Assembly (NCBI GenBank): GCA_003996215.1
Contig: QJPP01005229.1
Location: forward strand, 1 to 64,000
DNA length: 64,000 nt
Reading direction: 5' to 3'
Source: Jaltomata sinuosa
Taxonomy: Eukaryota; Streptophyta; Magnoliopsida; Solanales; Solanaceae
Shown here: positions 1 through 11,362 of the stretch, in pieces
How positions within the stretch are numbered: position 1 is the stretch's first letter
How the letters are laid out: each line of letters starts with the position of its first letter
Made by a program: the position numbers and the translations under genes
Notes under the pieces: generated by a model
Database searches by the model: none
The model's input: the letters and a program-made list of their open reading frames with translations, nothing else
Told to the model about the DNA's origin: nothing

Positions 1-265
1 AACCCTCTGAAGAATCTCAAACGGCCCAATGTACCTGGGGCTAAGCTTTCCCCCCTACTAAATCTCATCACGCCCTTCATGGGTGATACACGGAGAAACA
101 CCAAGTCACCGACACTAAACTCCAAGGCACGAAGCCTACGATCAGCATAACTCTTCTGCTTGCTCTGAGCTGCCCGAAGTCTGTCTTGAATCGCTCGAAC
201 CTGATCTAAGGAATCTAGAAGCAAATCTGTGCTCTGTGGCCCAGCACTAAAACCATCAAACCAAC

Positions 266-679
266 CTACCGATGATCTGCAACGCCTGCCATACAAGGCC
301 TCAAAAGGTGCCATGCCGATACTCGAATGGAAGCTGTAATTATAAGCAAATTCTGCCAAGGGAACAAACTGATCCCATGGACCTCCAAAGTCAAGAATAA
401 AGGCCCGAACATGTCCTCCAGAATCTGAATGGTCCTCTCGGACTGGCCATCTGTCTGAGGGTGGAAAGCGGTACTAAGATGAACCTCTGTACCCAAATCT
501 CGCTGAATAGCCCTCCAAAACTGAGATGTGAACTGAGTGTCGCGGTCTGAAATGATAGAAGCAGGGACCCCGTGCAACCGAACAATCTCACGAACGTAGA
601 TCTGAGCTAACCTCTCTGCGCCATAAGAAGTCTGAACCGAAAAAAAATGTGCTGACTTAGTCAGCCTATCAACAATCAC
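266..679 (-). pseudogene. Gypsy integrase core fragment (DDE)
   Basis: The segment begins at VDRLTKSAHF, just after the first catalytic Asp region. It carries the second Asp in SIISDRDTQFTS, where the family has SDRGTQF (G to D change), and the catalytic Glu context HPQTDGQSERT. The frame then changes after the EDM segment: the next residues are not in the family order, whereas the intact order (a cysteine-containing ACV segment followed by the AEFAYNNS motif) occurs in other frames. It is therefore a frameshifted integrase core. It continues toward position 1 as the C-terminal GRRG-type region of integrase. Confidence 0.85.
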
Positions 680-689
680 CCATATGGAA

Positions 690-1277
690 TCAAACCCATG
701 AGAAGTACGAGGCTAACCAACAAACGAAGTCCATAGTAATCCCTTCCCACTTCCACTCAGGAATGGGAAGTCGCTGCACCAAACCACCAGGTCTCATGTG
801 CTCGAACTTAACCTGCTGACAGTTCAAGCACTGGGATACGAAATCCACTATATCCCGCTTCATACCACTCCACCAGTAAAGCTGCCTCAAGTCTCTATAC
901 ATCTTTGCTTTGCCAGGGTGAATGGAGTACCTAGTACAATGTGCCTCGTGAAGTATCAACTGAATCAAATCACTAATCCTCGGAACACAAAGGCGACTAT
1001 CAAACCTCAGAACCTCATCTGAATCTAGAGTAGCCCGACTGGTCTCACCCTGAACAACCCGATCACGAAGGTCACACAACTGCTGATCCTCAAACTGACG
1101 GCTCTGAATATGATCAATCAACGTAGAACGAACCTCCATACTGGTGAGAACTCTGCTAGGATCCGACAAGTCAAGCCTAACCAGATGGTTAGCCAAGGAC
1201 TGGATGTCCAAGGCCAATGGTCGCTCCGAAACTGAAAGAGAAGCTAGGCTACCCATACTCACTGCCTTCCGGCTCAA
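690..1277 (-). pseudogene. Gypsy pol remnant: end of RNase H, linker and integrase HHCC zinc finger
   Basis: The 195-residue open stretch begins with the SRKAVSMGSL segment that follows RNase H in this family. The integrase H2C2 finger follows: H in LILHEAH, H in YSIHPG, then CLNCQQVKFEH. After the conserved MDFV the frame is lost (FVCWLASYFSWV), where the full copy at 6,966-8,081 reads FVVGLP; this indicates a small indel near 695. The integrase core resumes in another frame at 679. Known role of the family: integrase zinc finger, DNA and LTR-end binding. Here it is a decayed copy. Confidence 0.85.
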
Positions 1278-1289
1278 GGCATCCGCTAA

Positions 1290-1822
1290 AAGTTGAATTT
1301 GGTAAAAAGTTACATTATTATTACCTTTTTAAAAATATTTTAAAGGTTTATGAAAAATATTTTGTTACGATATAATTGTATATGTATTTATTTTGTATGG
1401 TTTTTGTACACTGTAATATTTTAACGAAGATAGTAAATTTAGTTATGTTGAAATTTATTATTATAATATAGTAGGATTTATTCGAAAAAATTTTCTAATG
1501 ATTACGGTATATTCAAAAATTATATTTAATATACCACGAATTTATGTAATACCCGAGTATGTACGTAACATGGTAAAATTTTAAGAGGGTGCCACCTCCA
1601 CCCCACGTGGAGGAAAAAGGGGTGGACAGCAACCCCTCTTAAGTTGTAGTATGCTGCCACTTAGCTTGTTTTCTAAATATTAAATAAGGTAGTACATGTA
1701 ATTAATGGCCATATTGGCCAAATTATTATATATACTCCATTATGTCGTTCTTGCTCACTTTCCTTTGTATGTTGTCAAACAATATTACTGTATAATATAT
1801 AGCAAGTTCTTATGTATTTTTA
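1290..1822 (+). repeat. Inverted piece of a Tekay-type LTR
   Basis: The first roughly 300 bases are the reverse complement of 5,380-5,645 in the left LTR and of the matching part of the right LTR (13,790-14,035): the TTGAATTTGG start, the TTTTAAAGGTTTATGAAAAA block and the TAATACCCGAGTATGTA block can all be read. Beyond about 1,570 it contains its own version of the block that differs among LTR copies, including a CACGTG core at 1,604-1,609. Its orientation is opposite to the sequences on both sides, so it marks an inversion or a rearranged insertion. The right edge near 1,822 is judged by eye. Confidence 0.75.
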
Positions 1823-2978
1823 ACGTAGATTCCATGGAAGGACACTGCCCGTATACCTCTACTCCACCGTATACCCCTCCTCCGGCACACGCAGCCCGTA
1901 GCCCCTGGCCCGGATGGCAAGGTCCATGGAGGTCCCAGACCCCATACTCAAACTCAGTATCAAAACATGTCGTCCGGAAGCAAGTCCGGGTTCAAGATAG
2001 AGACCCAGTCTCGAATATGCATGCCCAGACCTGTCCAGGACTAAAGTAGTAGGAAAACATCTCAAAAACCCCTCCAAGTGTGCCCGGGCATAACCGGGTC
2101 TAAACAGTAGAAAGTCATCTCAGGTGCTCGGTCCGACCGAGGCTAAAAATCATCTCAAGTAGCAAGAAAACTCAACTAGCACCCCGGCCCTGACGAGTCT
2201 AGCGTTACTAGTAAACTGCGGTGTTTTAAAACATAATTTTACTTTCTTGTTACCCAGGGAATATTCACAAGTCAAATCAAACCATTTCCAAATTATTTCC
2301 ATTAAAAACGGGCCCCCGGGGCCATGCAAGGTTTAGAAAATAGTGCCAGTAGGCCCGAAGCCAAAACCATAGTAAAACATGGATAAACCCTCTTTATATG
2401 CATGGAAATGGTATGATCACACACAATAGCTACCCAGCAGCTCACAATCAACCTATCGACCCTGCACAGGCCCACAGCTACTCAGCAAGCATAACCAGCC
2501 TAGAAGGATAATTCTATGCCCGGGACTCGCGGACATTCCCAAAAATCCCACCTTCTATGTTCCAGAGTCAACAAGGCCTCACAGGACCGCAAGGGTAAAT
2601 AAAATATATCGGCAAACACTACAAGCAACGGAGGAACAAAAGTAGGCGGACATGAATAAAGCGGTCGAGGTCTGTGGTACCAACCTAATAAACCAACCCA
2701 AGGATGCCCATTAATACAATTTTATTCTATATATGCGGAGTCTAGGGAAAATAAACCGTAACCTAGCTGTCGTCCGATGACAAGCTCGAACCTCTCCGAA
2801 AAGAATCTCCGAAATGAAATCAAACTTGAACTCGGGCTTGAATAACTTGACGTCGATAATTAATTTTCATTCGGAGATTAAATAAAACGTGAAAACATTT
2901 TCTTCCCATCAAAGCTTTTCAACAATCTGTAAGTATATATGTGCATATGCACAAAGAAAACATACAGATATACCAAGT
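1823..2978 (-). repeat. Second Tekay-type LTR fragment
   Basis: From TTCCATGGAAGG near 1,832 onward this runs parallel to 4,073-5,050 of the left LTR and 12,437-13,455 of the right LTR, with small indels. It includes the GGCCCCCGGGGCC-like palindromic patch near 2,310-2,325. After about 2,865 the match ends, at the same place where the two full LTRs stop matching each other. The last bases before 2,979 (TACCAAGT) match the primer-binding-site flank of the full element, which suggests a recombination junction, but the match is short. Confidence 0.7.
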
Positions 2979-5900
2979 TGTCACGACCCAATTTCTCGGT
3001 CATGATGGCACCTACAACCCCCGGTAAGTGAACCAATCCCCGTAGCCCAGAACAGTTAGTAATGGGCTACTATCTAACAAATAAAGGAACAAGACGAAGA
3101 GAACAGATAAAAGGAATATAAATATATACATAAGCAGAAACTAAACCAAACCCCAAGACCTGGTATCATAGTATAGAGCCCAAACTACATACATGGGCTG
3201 CAAATAATCCAAAATAATATATACAGATGTCTCTGAATGGTAATAGAGTACATGAAGAAAAATATAAACTAAAGCTAAGCTCCGATCGCCAAGAGCTCAC
3301 CCTCAGTCTGAAGTAGTCCCCAACAGATCTCCAATCACGAATCACAGCGATCTAACGACGATGTCCCACGCTAGGATTTGCACCCAAAGATGCAGGGGGG
3401 TAGGGGTGAGCACTAAATGCGAAGCATAAGGTACCCAGTAGGTATCATAGGCCGATTGGGCACATATAAGATAAAAGCGTAGTAACAGACAGAATAGAAG
3501 CAAGCAGTCACAGAAATCAACGAAAGGTACACAGGAACTAGCCCAGAAGGAAATCAACAGAACCATATGTGAGGCTAGTAAGCAGAATATACACACCATA
3601 GGCACAGGTGAAAGTAAGAAACAACGCACCTGGGGTCCTTGCGATAACAGTGTATAAAAAATAAGTTTACGAGATGGACGGTATACCGGTAACCTCAAAT
3701 GTAAGAAGAAGAGAGAAAGAGTAATGATCGGCATGCTCAAAGAATGAATCAAACTCAACTAATCATATCAATCTCAAATCCTGAAACTAACAGTCTAGCA
3801 GTAACCAATTTCATACTTAACCGTAACAGGGAACAATTCTGTAAGTAAATAGCAAAAGTCTACCTACAGTCCCCCGGCCGCCCATACAACCCAGGAACAC
3901 AATTAAGTGAAAACAAAACCCTCCGGCATCCCATACTACCGGAGCGTACAATCAACAAACAACAAACAAGGGTGGAGCCTCAAACAATGAATGATATGAT
4001 GCATGAAGGTCTCAAGTGAAATGGTATCTCTGTATGTACCTCCTCCTGTGCCGATCCGACCTAGCAGGTAGGTTCCATGGAAGGACACTGCCCGTATACC
4101 TCTACTCCACAGTATACCCCTCCTCCGGCATACGCAGCCCGTAGCCCCTGGCCCGGATGGCAAGGTCCATGGAGGTCCCAAACCCCATACTAAAACTCCG
4201 TATCAAAACATGTCGTCCGGAAGCAAGTCCGGTATCAAGATAGAGACCCAGTCTCGAATATGCATGCCCAAACCCTGTCCAGGACTAAAGTAGTAGGAAA
4301 ATATCTCAAAAAAAACCCCTCCAAGGGTGCCCGGTCATAACCGGGTCTAAACAATAGAAAGTCATCTCAGGTGGCAAGAAAACTCAACTAGCACCCCGGC
4401 CCTGCCGAGTCTAGCGTTAGTAGTAAAACTGGTGTTTTAAAACATAATTTTACTTCCTTTTACCCAGGAATATTCACAAGTTAAATCAAACCATTTCCAA
4501 ATTATTTCCATCAAAAACGGGCCCCCCGGGCCATGCATGGTTTAGAAAATGGTGCCACTAGGCCCGAAGCCCAAACCGTAGTAAAACATGTATAAAACCT
4601 CTTTATATGCATGAAAATGGTATGATCAAACACAATAGCTGCCCAGCAGCTCACAATCAACCTATCGACCCTGCACAGGCCCACAGCTACTCAGCAAGCA
4701 TAACCAGCCTAGAAGGATAATTCTATGCCCGGGACTCGCGGACATTCCCAAAATCCCACCTTCTATGTTCCAGAGTCGACAAGGCCTCACATGACCACAA
4801 GGGTAAATAAAATATATCGGCAAATACTACAAGCAACGGAGGAACAAAAGAAGGCGGACGTGAATAACGCGGTCGAGGTCTGTGGTACCAACCTAATAAA
4901 CTAACCCAAGGACGCCCATTAATACAATTTTATCCTATATATGCGGAGTCTAGGGAAAATAAACCGTAACCTACCTGTCGTCTGATGACAAGCTTGAACC
5001 TCTCCGAAAAACCTCCAACACGAAATCAAACTCGGACTCGGGATTGAATAACTGACGTAAATAATCGATTTCTTGTGGTGCTTTAATAAAAACACCAACC
5101 AATCATCATTTTCCCTCCTTAACACAGTATCTTAACACAATATATTTGGAAGAACAACTTTTTAACTAATGGAGAAGTTGTTGTTGAATCCGTGTAAATG
5201 TATAAGCACACAGTTAATTGTTGCCAAACAAATTCCTAAAGTTCTATCTAACATCACCATATAAATAAGTTATAATTTGTTAGTCAATGCCACTACATGG
5301 TTGCTTCACCACTTCACTTCCACGTGGTGGTGAGGTGTCAGCACCATGTTATTTCTTACCTATTAAGTCTGTACTCGGGTATTGCATAAATTCGTGGTTT
5401 AATAAATATAACTTTTTAAATATACCATAATTCATAAAAAATTATTTCAAACAAAACCTACTATATTATAATCATAATTTTTAACATAACTAAATTTACT
5501 ATCTCCGTTAAAATAATACAATGTATAAAAACCTTATAAAATAAATACATATACCATTATATCGTAACAAAAATATTTTTCATAAACCTTTAAAATATTT
5601 TAAAAAGGTAATAATAATATAACTTCTTTACCAAATTCAACTTCTAAATAAAATATTTTCAAATGCACGCGATATTAATAAAATTCTTAAATTTAAGTTC
5701 GCAACTCACCATCGCACGATTTTGATACTCAAGAACTCTCTCGGAATCCTCCCTTATGTTTGCTCACTGTTTCAGAACTGAAATGGCGTTTTAAAACGTG
5801 AAGTTGAGGCTTAAATCGAATTTGACCCGACCCGGTTCGCGACCCGGTTCGCAACCCGTTTCTGCCAGACAGTCCACGGTAAAACAGTCATAAACTTTTT

Positions 5901-6226
5901 ACTCAGAGATCAGTTGGACGTGAGGTTTTGTGCGTTGGAAACTAGACTCGTAGACCTTCGATTTGGTATTTCGGGGGACTTCTAACTCTTTATATATTGA
6001 GAGAAAAGCTCCGAGACATTTTACCCAAAGTTCAGAAAATTTATTAAAGATCTTACGATAACTTTTGCCGACTTGCTTGACTTCAAAGCTTATAATGCGG
6101 CCAAACAAATGGACCCGACACCGAAATACCGGTCCTGACGAGCCTTAAATGACTTGGGTCCGCTACAACAAGCTCTAACGGCACAAGGAAAACGTGTATG
6201 TGGAAATGACCGAAAGGGTCATTACA
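2979..6226 (-). repeat. 3' LTR of the Tekay-type element
   Basis: The plus strand reads TGTCACGACCC at the left edge and GGGTCATTACA at the right edge, i.e. TGTAATGACC...GACA on the element's own strand, with the canonical TG...CA ends. It aligns with 11,363-14,618 over nearly its whole length by eye. The exception is a block at about 5,050-5,380 that is unrelated to the matching block of the other LTR, apart from a CACGTG core at 5,321-5,326. Length is about 3.25 kb. Confidence 0.88.
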
Positions 6227-6293
6227 TCATCCACTACTAAAAAGGACTTTCGTCTTCGAAAGTCAAGGTACAAAGGAAAACGGTACCTGAACG

Positions 6294-6722
6294 CTAAAAT
6301 AGCTGCGGATACTGATCCCGCATATCTCTCTCGGTCTCCCAGGTAGCCTCCTCGACTGGACGGTGCCTCCACTGAACCTTAACAACCGGGATCTCTCGAG
6401 ACCTCAATCTCCTGACATCTCTGGCCAAAATAGCTGCCGGCTCTTCAACACAGGCTAAACCCTCATCCAACTGAACTGAATCCCACTGCAACACATGAGA
6501 CTCATCTGAGACATACCGACGCAACACCGAAACATGGAATACAGGATGTATAGCTGAAAACATCGAAGGCAAGGCTAGCTGATAGGCAACACTACCAACC
6601 CTCTGAAGAATCTTAAATGGCCTAATGCACCTGGGGCTAAGGTTGCCCCGCCTACCAAATCTCATCACGCCCTTCATGGGCGATACACGGAGAAACACCA
6701 AGTCACCGACACTAAACTCCAA
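6294..6722 (-). pseudogene. Gypsy integrase C-terminal region with chromodomain-like tail
   Basis: This 142-residue stretch is in the same frame as RT (9,362-8,154) and the integrase core, and is separated from the core by a TAA at 6,744-6,746. The N-terminal part holds the GPY/F-type module (EFSVGDLVFLRVSP, then RFGRRG and PRCIRPFKIL; the family normally has GPF here). The C-terminal part is chromodomain-like: VKVQWRHRPVEEATWE followed by MRDQYPQLF. In chromoviruses this tail targets integration to chromatin marks. It ends with a stop just before the 3' LTR. Confidence 0.88.
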
Positions 6723-6743
6723 GGCATGAAGCCGACAATCAGC

Positions 6744-8130
6744 TTAACTCTTCTGCCTGCTCTGAGCTGCCTGAAGTCTGTCATAAATCACTCGGACTCG
6801 GTCTAAGGAATCTCGAAGAAATCTTGTGCTCTGTGGCCCAGAACTAAAACCATCAAACCAACCTACCGGTGATCTGCAACGCCTGCCATACAAAGTCTCA
6901 AAAGGTGCCATGCCGATACTCGAATGGAAGCTGTTATTATAAGCAAACTCTGCCAAGGGAACAAACTAATCCCATGAACCTCCAAAGTCAATAACACAGG
7001 CCCAAAGCATGTCCTCCAGAATCTGAATGGTCCTCTCGGACTGGCCATCTGTCTGAGGGTGGAAAGCGATACTAAGATGAACCTCTGTACCCAAATCTCG
7101 CTGAATAGCCCTCCAGAACTGAGATGTGAACTGAGTGCCGCGGTCTGAAATAATAGAATCTGGGACCCCATGCAACCAAACAACCTCACGAAGGTACATC
7201 TGAGCCAACCTCTCTGCACCATAAGAAGTCTGAACTGACAAGAAATGTGTTGACTTAGTCAGCCTATCAACAATTACCCATATGGAATCAAACCCCTTAG
7301 AAGTACGAGGCAAACCAACAACAAAGTCCATAGTAATCTCTTCCCACTTACACTCAGGAATGGGAAGTCGCTGCATCAAACCACCAGGTCTCATGTGCTC
7401 GAACTTAACCTGCTTACAGTTCAAGCATCGAGATAGGAAATCCGCTATATCCTGCTTCATACCACTCCACCAGTAAAGCTGTCTCAAGTCTCTATACATC
7501 TTTGCTGTGCCAGGGTGAATGGAGTATTTAGTACAATGTGCCTCATGAAGTACCAAATGAATCAAATCACTAATCCTCGGAACACAAAGGTGACTATCGA
7601 ACCCCAGAACCCCATTGGAATCTAGAGTAGCGCGACTGGTCTCACCCTGAACAACCCGATCACGAAGGTCACACAACTGCTGATCCTCAAACTGACGGCT
7701 CTGAATCTGATCAATCACAGTAGAACGAACCTCAATACTGGCGAGAACTCTGCTAGGATCCGACAAGTCAATCCTAACGAATCGGTTAGCCAAGGACTGG
7801 ATGTCCAAGGCCAACGGTCGCTCTGAAACTGAAAGAGAATCTAGGCTACCCATACTCACTGCCTTCCGGCTCAAGGCATCCGCTACCACGTTTGCCTTGC
7901 CCGGATGATACAAAATAGTGAAGTCATAGTCCTTCAGTAACTCGACCCATCTCCTCTGTCTCGAGTTCAACCCTCGCTGACTCATGATATACTGAAGACT
8001 ACGGTGATCAGTGAAGATCTCACAGTGAACTCCATATAGGTAATGCCTCAATATCTTGAGCGCGAAAACTACCGCCGCCAACTCTAAGTCATGAGTGGGG
8101 TAGTTGCGCTCGTGAACCTTCAGCTGCCTC
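6744..8130 (-). pseudogene. Gypsy RNase H and integrase region
   Basis: One frame runs through RNase H (LKILRHYLYG, then IFTDHRSLQYI, then the YHPGKANVVADALSRK end), the integrase H2C2 finger (HEAH, HPG, CLNCKQVKFEH) and the DDE core: first Asp in TMDFVVGLP, second Asp in SIISDRGTQFTSQFW, Glu in HPQTDGQSERT. A TAG at 6,966-6,968 interrupts the SWD-FVPLAEFAYNNS junction, where the family has Q. A TAA at 6,744-6,746 follows AAQSRQKS. Apart from these stops the catalytic residues are all present, so the copy decayed mainly by nonsense changes rather than indels. Confidence 0.9.
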
Positions 8131-8153
8131 TACGCATATGCTATTACCCGACC

Positions 8154-9362
8154 CTACAGCATCAACACACAACCAATACCAACCCCAGAAGCATCACAAT
8201 ACATGGAGAAGCTCTGACCCTCAACCGGCAAAGTCAAAACTGGAGCTGAAGTCAATAAGGCCTTAAGACTCTCGAAGCTATCCTCACACTGATCCGACCA
8301 TTGAAATGGGACATCCTTCCTAGTCAGCATAGTCAAGGGTGCTGCTATGGAAGAAAATCCCTCAATGAACCGTCTGTAGTAACCTGCTAACCCAATAAAG
8401 CTGCGGACCTCAGTAGCAGTAGTAAGTCTAGGCCAATCACAAACCGCAGAAATCTTTCCCAGGTAAACCCTAATCCCTTCTTTAGAAACCACGTGCCCTA
8501 GGAATGCAACTGACTCAAGCCAAAACTCGCACTTTGAGAACTTGGCATAAAGCCGATGATCTCTCAAAGTCTGGAGTATAACCCTCAAGTGCTGCTCATG
8601 CTCATCTCTACTACGCGAGTATACTAAGATGTCGTCTATAAAAACTATCACAAATGAGTCCAAATATGGGCTAATAACCGTGTGCATCAAATTCATAAAG
8701 GCTGCGGGGGCATTAGTCAACCCAAAAGACATCACCAAGAACTCATAATGGCCATAACGTGTCCTGAATGCTGTCTTAGGGATGTCCTCCGCCCTAATCC
8801 TCAACTGATGGTAGCCAGACCTCAAATCAATCTTCGAAAACACGACTGAACCCTGAAGTTGGTCAAACAAATCATCAATCCTCGGCATCGGATACCTATT
8901 CTTCACTGTCACCCTGTTCAACTGCCGATAATCAATACACATGCGCATCGACCCATCCTTCTTCTTCACGAAGAGAACAAGAGCACCCCAAGGTGACACA
9001 CTAGGTCTAATAAACCCCATAGCTAACAGATCCTGGAGCTGCTCCTTAAGCTCCCTCAACTCAGCAGGAGCCATACGGTAAGGAGAAATAGAAATGGGCC
9101 TGGTGCCCGGCTCTAGCTCAATAGCAAAATCAATATCTCTCTCAGGTGGAAGGCCTGGCAGGTCGGTAGGAAACACATCGAGGAAGTCTCTAACTATAGG
9201 AACAGACTCAGGAGAAGTGGCGTCAGCACTAACATCTCGGACATATGCTAGATAAGCTAAGCACCCACGGGAAATCAGCTTCCTAGCTCGAAGACAAGAG
9301 ATGATCCCAGATGGTGCATGGCTAACAGAACCCTGCCACACAACCAGGGATACACCGGGCAC
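8154..9362 (-). pseudogene. Gypsy reverse transcriptase with start of RNase H
   Basis: The segment contains all the classic RT blocks in order: PISISPYRMAPAELRELKEQ, FVKKKDGSMRMCIDYRQLN, PRIDDLFDQLQGS, FSKIDLRSGYHQLRI, FLVMSFGLTNAPAAFM and the catalytic FIDDILVYS (YxDD class). LGHVVSKEGI, WPRLTTATEVRSFIGLAGYYRRFI and the RNase H start YCDASGVGIGCVLML follow. A TAG at 8,154-8,156 and another at 8,130-8,132 break it from the rest of RNase H. Role in the family: synthesis of cDNA from element RNA in virus-like particles. The frame differs from that of the protease upstream, so a frameshift lies between 9,362 and 9,458. Confidence 0.92.
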
Positions 9363-9457
9363 AACTATGGTAATGGTCTTGGCATAACAAGTATCACATC
9401 AAAATCTAGCATATCAAGAATCATCAAATCACCCCAAGTCTCTGAATCACCAACAGA

Positions 9458-9694
9458 TTACATACAGGATCTCACAATCCGATCCATTACTAAAGAATCT
9501 CCTACTGGGGTTGAGACTGAAACAGGAACAGATAATGGCTCACTAGCCAACCCCAAACAAGGCAAAAAGTAGGCAGATACATATGAACAAGTGGATCCAG
9601 GATCAAATAAAGCCATAGCAGACTGATGGCACATAGAAATCGTACCTGTAATCACAGCATCTGAGGCCTCTGCCTCTGGTCTCCTAGGGACCAC
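9458..9694 (-). pseudogene. Gypsy aspartic protease domain
   Basis: The typical Tekay protease sequence is present: ASDAVITGTI, then the catalytic segment ALFDPGSTCSYVS with the active-site Asp intact, then SVSTPVGDSLVMDRIVRSC. The domain is in the same frame as gag and ends at a stop at 9,458, well before the expected end (no ILGMDWL-type segment in this frame). The rest has been shifted to another frame. Family role: self-processing of the gag-pol polyprotein. Confidence 0.85.
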
Positions 9695-9817
9695 ATAAAA
9701 CTGACGACGACCTCCACCTGCCCGACCACCATCCCTACCACCTGCTCTGCCGCGTGGAGCACCACCTCTACTCTGATGACCACCCCCTCTAGCTGGGGGC
9801 TGAACTACTCGTAAACG

Positions 9818-11149
9818 CTAGGCCAACTGAACTGTACCCTGCTGAGGGCAATCTCTAGCGAAATGACCAATCACACCACAAGTAAAACAAGCCCCTGGCG
9901 GCCTACTCGGTCGAGATGAACCAGCAGATCCCGTATAACCACCACGACCTGATGCCCCAGAAACTGTACCCCTCGAAGACTGGCCGCTATAGCCCTGATG
10001 GCTTCTCTGACCCTGCTCAAACTGGGTACTACCAAAAGTCTGAAGGGAAGCCTGAACTGGTCGGCTAGACTGACCCTGGTACTGCTGTGGCTGATAACTC
10101 CGGCTCCGCTGTCCAGGACCTCCACCACCATATCTGCAACCACTATAAACACCCTGATATCGAGGCCTCTTATCTCTGGACCCCTGATCATGTCACTGTA
10201 AGTCCTCCATAGTACGGGCATAGTCCACGATAGCCTGAAATGACCGACCACCGGCAATTAATATCTCAGCTGGCTGCCTGATCTCTAGCCTCAAACCCCA
10301 TACAAATCTGTGAATCCTATCTGCCTCGGTAGGAATGATCATAGCTCCAAACGGTGCTAGTTGATGAAAACAGGTCTCATACTCTGAGATAGTCGTAGAC
10401 CCCTACGTAAGGTGAGTAAACTGCTCCCTGCGACGCTCACGATCACTCTAAGGTAGGAACTTGGCCATAAAGGCCTCATAAAACTCAGACCAGGCCAAAG
10501 GAGGTGACGACGGTGGTCTACAAGCAACTTGGGCCCTCCACCATAACTTCGCTGGCCCCTCCAACTAATAGGCAGTATAACCAACCCCATGAGTCTCCAA
10601 CAAACCCAAATGATGCCACATCTCCTCACAGGTAGTAATAAAGTCATGTGGATCCTGTCCAGAAGTACTAGCAAACCTCGGAGGTGCTAACCTCAAAAAC
10701 CTACCCAATGCCTTCTGCTCTGAGTCTGTCATAACTGGGCGAGGAGCAAGAGGTTGTGCAACGGATGGAACCGGAATGACCTCCGCACGGGGAGCCATAG
10801 TAGCAGGTTGCGCTCCTGAGCTCTGTGCACCTAGGGCTGCCCCCTGAGCGGATGTCTGCGCTACCTCAGAAGGCCGCTCTCCAATCACACCCAAAAGCTG
10901 TAATAGTAATCCCCGAATATCCGGAGACTAAGCTGCGGCTGGAGCTGGCACAGAAGTGGGCACTGGAGCTGGTACTGGAGCTGGCACTGGGGCTGGTGGT
11001 ACCTGGGCTGCCCCCTGATCCACATGCCGCTCGGGATCTATCTCCACTCTAGCAGCTCTAGCAATTGCCACTGATCGAGGGCGTCCTCGACCCTTAGCTG
11101 GAGTGGGAGGCTCATCTCCGCGTGATGCGGATGATTTCGTATGAACCAT
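9818..11149 (-). pseudogene. Gypsy gag (capsid/nucleocapsid) with in-frame TAG stops
   Basis: A single frame runs from Met at 11,149 (MVHTKSSASRGDEPPTPAKG) to past the nucleocapsid. A Pro/Ala/Val dipeptide-like repeat lies near 10,940-11,000. The capsid-like core includes FLRLAPPRFASTSGQDPHDF, and a CCHC knuckle reads CFTCGVIGHFARDC at about 9,850-9,895. The frame is broken by TAG codons at 10,928, 10,565, 10,448, 10,403 and 9,818 (lowest coordinate of each), yet no frameshift is needed from start to knuckle. Family role: formation of the cytoplasmic particle and RNA packaging. Not expected to make full-length gag. Confidence 0.85.
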
Positions 11150-11347
11150 CTACGAAAGAATGAAGTAGAATAAATGAGATCTCCAGAAACTTCAAGGGTT
11201 CCACGCACGACACAGAAGCAATGAAAGAGTCAAATTTCCTAAAATGCCACTGTAGCCTCCCAAAGATTGAGTACGGACGTCTCCGCCCCGATCCGCAGGA
11301 CTCTACTAGACATTGGCTCCTATACTGATGACACCGGTGAACCTAAA

Positions 11348-11359
11348 GCTCTGATACCA
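11348..11359 (-). promoter_or_regulatory. Primer binding site, tRNA-Met type
   Basis: On the element strand the 12 bases TGGTATCAGAGC lie three bases inside the CA end of the 5' LTR. They match the complement of the 3' end of plant initiator tRNA-Met, the usual primer for plant gypsy and many copia elements. Confidence 0.92.
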
Positions 11360-11362
11360 AGT

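Larger units (their letters stand above)
1..1289 (-). mobile_element. Truncated Ty3/gypsy (Tekay-type) pol fragment
   Basis: Minus-strand remnant of a chromovirus of the same family as the element at 2,979-14,618. Read from 1,289 down to 1 it holds the very end of RNase H, the integrase zinc finger, the integrase core and the start of the integrase C-terminal region, and it runs off the left edge. The homology to the full element stops abruptly at 1,289, after the bases that encode the end of RNase H (compare 7,868-7,886), and passes straight into an inverted LTR piece. RT, protease and gag are absent. No flanking target duplication can be assessed. The fragment is broken and certainly not functional. 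Confidence 0.9.

Noticed and set aside
10825..11052. Plus-strand frame rich in Leu/Glu/Pro
   Set aside because: It is the shadow of the gag Pro/Ala/Val repeat on the other strand.
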